Assembly (NCBI GenBank): GCA_019192545.1
Contig: JAHCMI010000072.1
Coordinates: forward strand, 1 to 48,032
Length of the DNA: 48,032 bases
From: Rivularia sp. MS3
GTDB lineage: Bacteria > Cyanobacteriota > Cyanobacteriia > Cyanobacteriales > Nostocaceae
Reading direction: 5' to 3'
Under the pieces are notes generated by a model. The model was not told the origin of the DNA. It worked only from the letters and a program-made list of their open reading frames with translations, and searched no databases. Shown piece by piece: positions 26,588 through 32,819 of this stretch. Each line of letters opens with the position of its first letter. Positions within the stretch are counted from its first letter, which is position 1. A program made the translations under genes and the position numbers.

Positions 26588-26983
26588 ATGAATAATCAAC
26601 ATCAAATTTTAGTTTGCTCAAGCTGTGCGAGTATTTGGCAGGATGGAAAGCGGGTAGGTGTTAGCGGTGGCGAGAAGTTATTAAAAGAAATCGAAGAAAA
26701 ACATCAAGATTGGCTGCTATCAAAAGAATTTACAGTCAAATCTGTAGAATGCATGAGTGCTTGCAGTCATTCTTGTGCTGTAGCTTTTACTGCATCGGGT
26801 AAAATGACATATTTATTCGGTGACTTAAATTACGATACAGAAGCACTTTCGGAAACATCTTCGGCGGTGCTGGAATGTGCAAGTCTATATTACGAAAAAC
26901 CAGATGGTAAAATGGCTTGGTCAGAACGTCCGCAAGCGATGAAAAAAGGCGTTTTAGCAAGAATTCCGAATGTTTCAGGTTAA
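26588..26983 (+). CDS. DUF1636 metal-binding protein
   Basis: The 131-residue protein matches the DUF1636 family, small proteins that often lie near cobalamin or metal genes. It has five conserved-type cysteines: Cys10 and Cys13 (VCSSC) and Cys55, Cys59 and Cys63 (ECMSACSHSC). The pattern suggests metal or Fe-S binding on a thioredoxin-like ferredoxin fold; this is inference. No membrane span or signal is present. Its neighbour downstream is cbiD, which supports a role linked to cobalamin or cobalt. The final Gly codon and the TAA stop (26981-26983) are the first bases of the GGTTAAA heptamer array. Confidence 0.82.
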   Translation: MNNQHQILVCSSCASIWQDGKRVGVSGGEKLLKEIEEKHQDWLLSKEFTVKSVECMSACSHSCAVAFTASGKMTYLFGDLNYDTEALSETSSAVLECASLYYEKPDGKMAWSERPQAMKKGVLARIPNVSG

Positions 26984-27072
26984 AGGTTAAAGGTTAAATA
27001 ACTCCTAACTCCTAACTCTTAACTCCTAACTTTTTACTTCTCCCCCCTCTCTCCCTCTCTCCCTCTCCTCCC
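26978..27072. repeat. Repeat block between DUF1636 and cbiD
   Basis: The block has three GGTTAAA heptamers, then about four CTCCTAA-type heptamers, then a pyrimidine tract of CTCCCTCT units ending just before the cbiD start. It supplies the stop codon of the gene on its left and abuts the TTG start of the gene on its right. Confidence 0.85.
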
Positions 27073-27073
27073 C

Positions 27074-28204
27074 TTGTCTCCTAATCCTCTCCCCGGCTAC
27101 ACTTTACCTGTCTTCGCGGTGGCTGCTGCGAAGGCTGCTTTGATTAATTTACAAAGTTATTTAGATAGTTATTTAGATAATAATCTAGACAATAGTTTTG
27201 AAAATACAGTTGAAAAAATATCGTCGATTTCTCTGGATTTACTTGATGGGAATGCAGAAATTCCGGTTGAGCAAGCTGCTGTTTTAGATGACGATGCTGC
27301 TTTGGGGATTACTTTGAGCAATCCCGGCGATAATTTAGATTTAACTAAAAATACTCCTGTTTGGGCTTTGGTAAAGTTGTTTCCCCGACAAAATCAAATA
27401 CACAAACAAATACTAACTTTAGAAGCTGGGGAAGGTTTGGGTAAAACTGCGAAGGGGGAAGCTGCGATTTACAGTTTTGCTCGTCGGTTGTTTGATGCTA
27501 ATTTGTTACCTTTAATTCCTGAAGATAAGACAGTAACAGTAAAAATTATTCTTCCTCAAGGAAGGGAATTAGCAAAGCGTACTTCTAACGAAGCATTTGG
27601 AATTTTGGAAGGTTTGGCTTTGTTGGGAACTAGCGGTATTTCTCAACCGCTTTCTGCTGCGGAACATTTAGAAGAGTTTCGCGGTATTTTGCGAGAAAAG
27701 GTGAAAACTCATCGCAATCTAGTTTTTTGTATAGGTGCGAATGGTTACTCGGTTGCAGAGCGTTTATCTATTCCAGAATCGGCGATAGTTCCTACAGGTA
27801 ATTGGTTAGGAGCTTTGCTGGTGGAAGCGGGATTGTATAAAGCAGAGTCCGTATTGTTGTTGGGATATCAGGGCAAGTTGGTTAAGTTAGCGGGGGGAAT
27901 TTTTAATACTTCCAGTCATATAGCCGATGCAAAGTTGGAAATTATTGCTGCTGCGGTGGTGGAAGTTGGGGGAGATATTGAAGCGATAAGGGCAGTTTTA
28001 GAAGTTAAGACAGCGGATGCAGCGCATAAAAAATTGATTGAATTGGGTTTGGCTGATGCTGTATTTAAACATTTGGCTGAAAAAATAAGTCGGAAAGCAG
28101 AAAGTTACGTGAAGAAGTATGCGGATGTGGATATGAAGGTTGGGGTGGTGTTGTTTGGCAGGAAGGGGGAAGTTATTTATGAGGGAATGGGGAATAGGGA
28201 ATAG
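27074..28204 (+). CDS. cbiD: Cobalt-precorrin-5B C1-methyltransferase
   Basis: CbiD methylates C1 of the contracted corrin ring in the early-cobalt-insertion (anaerobic) route to vitamin B12. The 376-residue product shows GYTLPVFAVAAAKAAL at the start, GEAAIYSFAR, VKIILPQGRELAKRTSNEAFGILEGLALLGTSGI, HRNLVFCIGANG and LLLGYQGKLVKLAGGIFNTSSHIADAKLEIIAA, all typical of the family. The only possible start ahead of the conserved GYTLPVF is the TTG at 27074, inside a repeat-derived pyrimidine tract with no ribosome-binding site. The original N-terminus and leader may have been overwritten by the repeat. The 3' end carries a GGGAATAGGGAATAG-like stretch, also repeat-derived (the final GNRE). Confidence 0.93.
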   Translation: MSPNPLPGYTLPVFAVAAAKAALINLQSYLDSYLDNNLDNSFENTVEKISSISLDLLDGNAEIPVEQAAVLDDDAALGITLSNPGDNLDLTKNTPVWALVKLFPRQNQIHKQILTLEAGEGLGKTAKGEAAIYSFARRLFDANLLPLIPEDKTVTVKIILPQGRELAKRTSNEAFGILEGLALLGTSGISQPLSAAEHLEEFRGILREKVKTHRNLVFCIGANGYSVAERLSIPESAIVPTGNWLGALLVEAGLYKAESVLLLGYQGKLVKLAGGIFNTSSHIADAKLEIIAAAVVEVGGDIEAIRAVLEVKTADAAHKKLIELGLADAVFKHLAEKISRKAESYVKKYADVDMKVGVVLFGRKGEVIYEGMGNRE

Positions 28205-28218
28205 TAGAGAAAAGTTAT

Positions 28219-28443
28219 TAACGTAAAAAATTTGCTCCAATTTGTCCGGAGTTTGTGGTTGAATTGCGTTCGGAAACTGATAGTTTAAAAGTTTTGCAAG
28301 ACAAGATGGAAGAGTATATTGATAATGGTGCAAAACTAGGATGGTTAATCGATAGAAAACTACGCAAAGTTTATATTTATCGTCCAGATACTGCGGTTGA
28401 GGAATTAAATAATATCTTTTCCGTTTATAACGGAATTATTTAA
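28219..28443 (+). pseudogene. Truncated Uma2 family remnant
   Basis: The frame from about 28219 encodes KFAPICPEFVVELRSETD, then KLGWLIDRKLRKVYIYRPD, the C-terminal half of a Uma2 protein including its putative active-site strand (PEFVVELRS). There is no N-terminal half upstream; cbiD ends 14 bases before. The frame is then cut at 28412 by the start of the 115-bp inverted repeat, which supplies the last codons and the TAA. It is therefore a relic lacking both ends. Confidence 0.75.
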
Positions 28444-28526
28444 AGTCTCTCTTCTTTTTCTTCTCTGTGCGTACTCTGCGCCTCTGCGGTTTTATTTAAT
28501 CATTCCGGTGCAACCGGAATTGATAT
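28412..28526 (+). repeat. Left copy of a 115-bp inverted repeat
   Basis: This 115-bp block is matched, in reverse complement and without gaps, by 29286-29400, with only about half a dozen mismatches. It starts ATATCTTTTCCG and ends with the near-palindrome ATTCCGGTGCAACCGGAAT plus TGATAT. The two copies face each other around the DUF4112 gene. A partial relative of the right end lies at 35849-35865. Confidence 0.85.
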
Positions 28527-28778
28527 AATCCGTTAACATTAAGCAAAGAAGATATTTTATCTGGTTTTGTGTTGGATTTAAGTAGTATTTGGTAAATCAA
28601 CTCACGGAATAATTGTTAACCCGTGAAATTTCTGTGGATTCACAGGAACACGATAGCCTGAGCCAAAAACTTTTTGTAAACAAGTTTAAAATCATATCTT
28701 TTTATAGACTTTCTCAACTCTTCGATTCTTTCTTACGGTATAAGACACAGATTAGTAATTAATGCAAATATATTAACT
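28444..28778. other. 335-bp leader of the DUF4112 gene
   Basis: The left quarter is the inverted-repeat copy. The rest is AT-rich and shows an isolated weak inverted repeat near 28620-28650 (CCCGTGAAATTTCTGTGG...), with no gene. The promoter of the DUF4112 gene must lie here. Confidence 0.45.
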
Positions 28779-29186
28779 ATGGATACTGCAAAAAAACTCG
28801 CTACTCTTAAACGAATTCGTCGATTTAGTCGGCTGATGGATACCGCTATCGGTATTCCCGGTACAAAGTTCCGCATTGGATTAGACCCAATTATTGGTAT
28901 AATTCCCGGTGCTGGAGATTTAATTAGTACAATCGTGTCTGGTTACATTATTTATTTGGCAACTCGTGTAGGTGTGTCGAATGAAAACCTCAAGAAAATG
29001 ATTTTTAATGTTGGTTTGGAATTTGTTGTTGGTACGGTACCGTTACTTGGTGACGTATTTGACGCTTTCTATAAATCCAATATTCGTAATCTCGCAATTT
29101 TGGAAGAACATATTGTGGCAACTGAGCCGGAATTAGAAAAAGCTGATACTGAATTGTCAGCTAAAACTCCGGTAGCGTCAGTTTAA
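28779..29186 (+). CDS. DUF4112 family membrane protein
   Basis: A 135-residue member of DUF4112, small bacterial proteins of unknown role. Typical family features are the N-terminal LKRIRRFSRLMDTAIGIPGTKFRIGLDPIIGIIPGAGDLISTIVSGYIIYLA, with a hydrophobic stretch, and a second matching segment (GLEFVVGTVPLLGDVFDAFYKSNIRN). The two Gly-Asp-rich turns (GAGDLI and LLGDVFD) define a duplicated motif, probably two membrane hairpins. ATG at 28779. The gene sits alone between two facing 115-bp repeats, so it may have been carried in or moved by them. Confidence 0.85.
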   Translation: MDTAKKLATLKRIRRFSRLMDTAIGIPGTKFRIGLDPIIGIIPGAGDLISTIVSGYIIYLATRVGVSNENLKKMIFNVGLEFVVGTVPLLGDVFDAFYKSNIRNLAILEEHIVATEPELEKADTELSAKTPVASV

Positions 29187-29285
29187 ATAATCGGATTTGA
29201 TTTAATTGTTTCAAAATATTCTTTGTTTTATCAGGTTCCTAGCATGAGCATGGGAGCCTATTTTAATAGCCTTTAGTTCCTATTA

Positions 29286-29400
29286 ATATCAATTCTGGTT
29301 GCACCGGAATGATTAAACAAAACCGCAGAGGCGCAGAGTACGCAGAGAGAGGAAAAAGAAGAGAGACTTTAAATAATTCCGTTATAAACGGAAAAGATAT
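29286..29400 (-). repeat. Right copy of the 115-bp inverted repeat
   Basis: Reverse complement of the copy at 28412-28526, same length and no gaps, with about half a dozen mismatches. It carries ATTCCGGTTGCACC-type palindromic ends and a CTCTGCG-rich core. It lies 99 bases beyond the DUF4112 stop. Confidence 0.85.
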
Positions 29401-29434
29401 AACTTGTTCCAAGCCTCTTGTGAAGCGATTTTAA

Positions 29435-29502
29435 GAGGCTCTGCCTCTGGAATTCTAGGAGGCAGAGCCTCCAGAAACGCATTACAAGGTAGAACCTTGT
29501 AA
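29435..29502. repeat. Two tandem perfect hairpins (GGCTCTGCC family)
   Basis: GAGGCTCTGCCTC (29435-29447) pairs with GAGGCAGAGCCTC (29459-29471), 13 bp. TTACAAGGT (29482-29490) pairs with ACCTTGTAA (29494-29502) around a 3-base loop. The first shares its arm core with the hairpin at 26332-26363, so this is a dispersed repeat family. Confidence 0.75.
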
Positions 29503-29531
29503 CGATTTATAGTAGCTCTCAAAAATACATT

Positions 29532-29630
29532 TTCGGTTTGCCGTACCGAAGTTTTTCTTATTAACCGAACAGATTATTAGCTCTGGGAAAATGGTCGGTT
29601 TTCTTCATTTTGTTTGTGATAAAAACCGAA
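29532..29630. promoter_or_regulatory. Cluster of ACCGAA motifs upstream of hsp20
   Basis: Exact ACCGAA hexamers (either strand) occur at 29532 (as TTCGGT), 29545, 29564 and 29625, with a one-mismatch copy at 29594 (GTCGGT). They form inverted pairs at 29532/29545 and 29594/29625. Four exact copies in 100 bases of AT-rich DNA is more than chance would give. They could be an operator set for hsp20; no known heat-shock box (CIRCE) is seen. Confidence 0.35.
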
Positions 29631-29725
29631 TTTACACTACCTTTTGCTTTGATTAATATAGTAATCAAGAAACGCAACTAAGACACACAACTCAAATTTA
29701 AATTGTTTTTTGGAGGTTAATTAAT

Positions 29726-30178
29726 ATGGCTATAGTACGTTACAATCCTTGGCAAGAAATGAACGCTTTGCAAAGAAGCTTCAATCGTCTATTTGACGAT
29801 ATGCTTGCTAACGATAATTCGGATTTTGGTAATTTTTCAAAAGTACCTGCGGCTGAGTTATCGGAAACTGATGATGCTGTAACTTTGAAGTTAGAAGTTC
29901 CAGGTATGAATGCGAAAGACTTGGATATTCAAGTTACAGAAAAAGCGGTTTCTATCAGAGGAGAGCGCAAGGAAGAAAACACAACTGAAGAAAACGGTAC
30001 TAAAAGAAGTGAGTTCCGTTACGGTAAGTTTGAGCGTGTAATTCCTCTACCAACTCGCATTCAAAATACCGATGTTAAAGCTGATTATAAAGATGGTATT
30101 TTGAACCTACATCTACCAAAAGCTCAAGAAGAAAAGAACAAAGTAGTTAAAGTTAACCTTGAGCAAACCGAAGCATAA
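29726..30178 (+). CDS. hspA: Hsp20 small heat shock protein
   Basis: A 150-residue alpha-crystallin-type chaperone that binds unfolding proteins without ATP and protects thylakoid and soluble proteins under heat or oxidative stress. It begins AIVRYNPWQEMNALQRSFNRLFDDM and has the alpha-crystallin domain from about 40 to 135, including ADYKDGILNLHLPKAQ, and a C-terminal VVKVNLE as the I-x-I/V-like anchor. The start ATG is supported by GGAGG nine bases upstream. It is followed by a clear terminator at 30221, and so is probably monocistronic. Regulation may involve the ACCGAA motifs upstream; a leader RNA thermometer is known for Synechocystis hsp17 but no comparable strong hairpin is evident. 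Confidence 0.95.
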   Translation: MAIVRYNPWQEMNALQRSFNRLFDDMLANDNSDFGNFSKVPAAELSETDDAVTLKLEVPGMNAKDLDIQVTEKAVSIRGERKEENTTEENGTKRSEFRYGKFERVIPLPTRIQNTDVKADYKDGILNLHLPKAQEEKNKVVKVNLEQTEA

Positions 30179-30220
30179 TGTAAACGTGGTAACAAAGTTT
30201 TTTGGATAGTTGAATGAATT

Positions 30221-30253
30221 AGCCCGGTTGTGTAAAAGCAACTGGGTTTTTTT
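30221..30253 (+). terminator. Rho-independent terminator of hsp20
   Basis: CCCGGTTG (30223-30230) pairs with CAACTGGG (30239-30246), 8 bp with one G-U, followed at once by seven T. It lies 45 bases after the hsp20 stop. Confidence 0.75.
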
Positions 30254-30373
30254 GTAATATTCTCAAATATTTGAACTCAAAAACTAACTTATAGCTGCTA
30301 TAGTAAAGCTTCTCTAACTCCTAACATGGTTTAAATTCAAATTAAATTTTCAATTATCAAATTTTGGTAGAGG

Positions 30374-30604
30374 ATGCTTTACAAACTTATAGTCAGTCTA
30401 AGTTATCTTACTTTTTGTTGCTTGCTGATTTCTTGCGAGCAAAGTACTGAAAATTTTACAAGAAAAGATTGTCAAAGCGGCATCGGATATAATGGTTATT
30501 TGCAAGGATATTTTACTGCTAAGAATTATTTACAAAAAAAGCCAATCAATTTGAATAATGTATATGATTACTGTTATGCACAGGGTTATATAGATGCTTC
30601 GTGA
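30374..30604 (+). CDS. Small lipoprotein, 76 residues
   Basis: A short signal with basic residue and hydrophobic core (MLYKLIVSLSYLTFCCLLISC) ends in an LISC lipobox, so the mature protein of about 56 residues would be lipid-anchored at Cys21. It has further cysteines (DCQSG and DYCYAQG), so a disulphide or metal site is possible. The mature part is rich in Gly, Tyr and Asn (GYNGYLQGYFTAKNYL). No named family is recognised. It starts with ATG at 30374, preceded by GAGG. It ends 20 bases before cobK, so it may be co-transcribed with it. Confidence 0.6.
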   Translation: MLYKLIVSLSYLTFCCLLISCEQSTENFTRKDCQSGIGYNGYLQGYFTAKNYLQKKPINLNNVYDYCYAQGYIDAS

Positions 30605-30623
30605 ATAATAATCCCTATCAAAC

Positions 30624-31358
30624 TTGCTAAATATATTAATTCTCGGTGGAACTCAAGAAGCTGCGAAATTAGCAACAAAAGCTGCTAATCTGCCTCATAT
30701 AAAAGTAAAAGTATCTCTGGCCGGTCGCACTAGTCAAGCTGCTACATCTAAATATTTGCGTATCGGCGGCTTTGGTGGAATTGCCGGATTAATTGAATAT
30801 TTACAAGCAGAAAGGATTGATTTAATTATTGATGCAACACATGCTTTTGCAGCAACTATTTCTCATCATGCTGCAATTGCGGCAGAAAATTTGCAATTAC
30901 CGCGATTAATGTTGATTCGCTCAGAATGGGAATTAGTTGAAGGTGATAAATGGATAGAAGTTGAAAATATTGAATCAGCGGCGAAAATTTTACCGGATTT
31001 GGCAAAGCGAGTCTTTTTAACAATTGGTAGACAAGAATTAACCGCTTTTTCACAGCTTGAAAATATTTGGTTTCTCATGCGAATGATTGAAAAACCGGCT
31101 TCAGATATTGTATTACCGCAAGGTTTGCTTTTACTAAAAAAAGGTCCCTTTAACAAGGATTCAGAGAAACGGTTATTGGAAGACTATGAGATTGATACTG
31201 TGGTGAGTAAAAATAGTGGCGGCAGTGCAACTTATGCCAAAATTATTGCGGCGCGAGAATTGGGTATTAAGGTTGTAATGGTAAAACGCCCGATGCTGCC
31301 GCAGGGAGAATCTGTAGAAGATGTTGAAAGTGCTTTGGAATGGATTCAGGAATTTTAG
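30624..31358 (+). CDS. cobK: Precorrin-6A (cobalt-precorrin-6A) reductase
   Basis: CobK/CbiJ reduces a double bond of precorrin-6A with NADPH in cobalamin synthesis. The 244-residue product begins LNILILGGTQEAAKLA and has VSLAGRT, IGGFGGIAGLIEYLQ, IDATHAFAATISHHAA and VSKNSGGSATYAKIIAARELGIKVVMVKRP, the family's motifs in order. The start is a TTG at 30624, with no clear ribosome-binding site; no better start precedes the conserved N-terminus. Its stop overlaps the 3' end of the convergent macro-domain gene by four bases. The closest cob genes are cbiD on one side and cobL/cobH/cobI on the other. Confidence 0.92.
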   Translation: MLNILILGGTQEAAKLATKAANLPHIKVKVSLAGRTSQAATSKYLRIGGFGGIAGLIEYLQAERIDLIIDATHAFAATISHHAAIAAENLQLPRLMLIRSEWELVEGDKWIEVENIESAAKILPDLAKRVFLTIGRQELTAFSQLENIWFLMRMIEKPASDIVLPQGLLLLKKGPFNKDSEKRLLEDYEIDTVVSKNSGGSATYAKIIAARELGIKVVMVKRPMLPQGESVEDVESALEWIQEF

Positions 31359-31816
31359 ATATTAGATTCAAATAAAACTATTGTTATATCTTCATCATTT
31401 AACTCTTCGGCAATTATTAATTCGATAATATTCCAATCTCCCTTAGCTAATCCCGCACCAATTTTTGGTAAACCTATTTTTTTACCCGAATAATTTTCTT
31501 TCAACCAACGCATACAGTTACGAATTGCGTCGTATTCCACCAAAACACCTCTCCCACGCCAATGATATTGCGTGTAGGCATTCACTACGTCGCAAACGCC
31601 ATTTTCAAATTTACAACTTGCAAAAGAACAGGTTCCTAACTTATTTTTATCGCCTTTTTCCGTTGCACAATCTGCCGTATGTGCTTCTGGAAATTCTAAT
31701 TTTATAGTTTTAGCAATACCCGCACCCATCTTACACATGCAGTTACAACCGTGAGCTATAACTTCAAAATTTCCAGCTTTAGCAAGCTTGATTAAATCAC
31801 CTTTGATATATTGCAT
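31355..31816 (-). CDS. Macro-domain protein, ADP-ribose phosphatase-like
   Basis: Macro domains bind or hydrolyse ADP-ribose derivatives. This 153-residue protein is a stand-alone macro domain of the Poa1p/ADP-ribose-1''-phosphate phosphatase type: YIKGDLIKLAKAG, VIAHGCNCMCKMGAGIAKTIKLEFPEA and DVVNAYTQYHWRG, then a core ending IGLPKIGAGLAKGDWNIIELII. The HGCNCMCKMGAGIA loop is the ligand-contacting part. It might act in RNA ligation by-product clean-up, in NAD metabolism or as an antitoxin-like ADP-ribosyl hydrolase; its substrate cannot be read from sequence. ATG start at 31816. It overlaps cobK's stop by four bases on the opposite strand, and no toxin partner is seen next to it. Confidence 0.88.
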   Translation of the reverse strand: MQYIKGDLIKLAKAGNFEVIAHGCNCMCKMGAGIAKTIKLEFPEAHTADCATEKGDKNKLGTCSFASCKFENGVCDVVNAYTQYHWRGRGVLVEYDAIRNCMRWLKENYSGKKIGLPKIGAGLAKGDWNIIELIIAEELNDEDITIVLFESNI

Positions 31817-31924
31817 TTTGGAATTTTGAATTTTACATTTTGATAAAATTTTATCCGCATTGATTGCTAATTTATTAACGGTTGTAAAATAAAACTATTA
31901 ACTCCCAAACTTCTACAGCCAATC

Positions 31925-32647
31925 ATGTCCCTAGCTAAAGAATTAGAGACTACCCAAGATGTAACAGAAAATGTTATTGTTCCTCCAGGTGATTTATACA
32001 GCGATGAACCTCCTTTGGAAAGCGAACTGCATCTACGGCAAATTATTTTGCTTCTGAACTGTCTTGAATGGCTGTGGCGAGATAAAAATGATTTTTACGC
32101 TGCTGGTAATTTGACAATCTATTATAGTCATAAAAAACGTAAAGACCGAGAATTTCGAGGTCCCGATTTCTTTGTAGTTTTAGACACCGAACGCAAAACC
32201 CGTAAAAGTTGGGTTGTGTGGGAAGAAGATGGTAAATACCCCAATTTCATTTTAGAAATTCTCTCCGATTCAACAGCTAGTGTTGATAGAGATTTAAAGA
32301 AGAAACTTTATCAAAATACCTTTCGCACGCCTAATTATTTTTGGTTCGATCCCTATACTTTAGAGTTTGCAGGATTTAATCTAGTCGTTGGGGAATATCA
32401 ACCAATAGAACCTAACAAGCAAGGACGTTTATGGAGTCAGCAGTTAGATTTGTATTTAGGTATTCACGAAGGATTATTAAGATTTTTTACAGCAGATGGT
32501 GTTTTAATTCCTACACCAGAAGAACAAGCTGAATTAGAGCGAGAACAAAAAGAATACGAACGTCAAGAAAAAGAAATTGCTCAGCAAAAAGCTGAAAGAT
32601 TAGCTGCTAAATTGCGAGAGTTAAATATCGATCCAGATGGAATTTAG
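31925..32647 (+). CDS. Uma2 family protein with C-terminal coiled coil
   Basis: A 240-residue Uma2 (DUF820) protein with the PD-(D/E)xK-like core: DFFVVLDTERKTRKSWVVWEEDGKYPNFILEILSDST, where FILEILS is the putative active-site strand, then KLYQNTFRTPNYFWFDP. The C-terminus from about residue 195 is a strongly helical, Glu/Gln-rich coiled coil (AELEREQKEYERQEKEIAQQKAERLAAKLRELNIDPDG), common in cyanobacterial Uma2 proteins. Function is not established. It stands alone between macro-domain and repeat tracts, and is the only complete plus-strand copy here; the one at 2906 is complete as well, and the one at 28219 is a relic. Confidence 0.88.
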   Translation: MSLAKELETTQDVTENVIVPPGDLYSDEPPLESELHLRQIILLLNCLEWLWRDKNDFYAAGNLTIYYSHKKRKDREFRGPDFFVVLDTERKTRKSWVVWEEDGKYPNFILEILSDSTASVDRDLKKKLYQNTFRTPNYFWFDPYTLEFAGFNLVVGEYQPIEPNKQGRLWSQQLDLYLGIHEGLLRFFTADGVLIPTPEEQAELEREQKEYERQEKEIAQQKAERLAAKLRELNIDPDGI

Positions 32648-32819
32648 GAATAATTGGGAATTAGGGATTGGGGGATTGGTAATTGGTAATTGGGCATGGG
32701 GCATAGAAAGATGGGGAGACAAGGAGAGAGTAAAGGAAATAAATTATTTTCACTCGCTACTTGCTACTCCTAACTCCTAACTCCTAACTCCTAATTCCTA
32801 ACTTCTCTTGCCCCATTCC
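32648..32819. repeat. Mixed short-repeat tract before cobL
   Basis: GGGAATTGGGGATTGG-type units, then GGAGACAAGG, then a run of CTAACTC heptamers (about 32766-32804) lie between the stop codons of the Uma2 gene and cobL, which converge here. Confidence 0.75.

Larger units (their letters stand above)
29187..29725. other. 539-bp region upstream of hsp20 with repeats, hairpins and motif cluster
   Basis: From left to right: a GGTTCC...GGAGCC hairpin-like stretch near 29231-29257, the right copy of the 115-bp repeat (29286-29400), two perfect hairpins (29435-29471 and 29482-29502), five ACCGAA-type motifs (29532-29630), and an AT-rich leader with GGAGG at 29712-29716. No gene is seen. Confidence 0.65.

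Noticed and set aside
29640-29725. Possible RNA thermometer in the hsp20 leader
   Set aside because: GGAGG is not opposed by any convincing complementary stretch; only weak AT-rich pairings are available. A folding calculation would be needed to revive it.
31355-32647. A defence island formed by the macro-domain gene and the neighbouring Uma2 gene
   Set aside because: They are divergent, have separate leaders, and no effector or sensor gene accompanies them.
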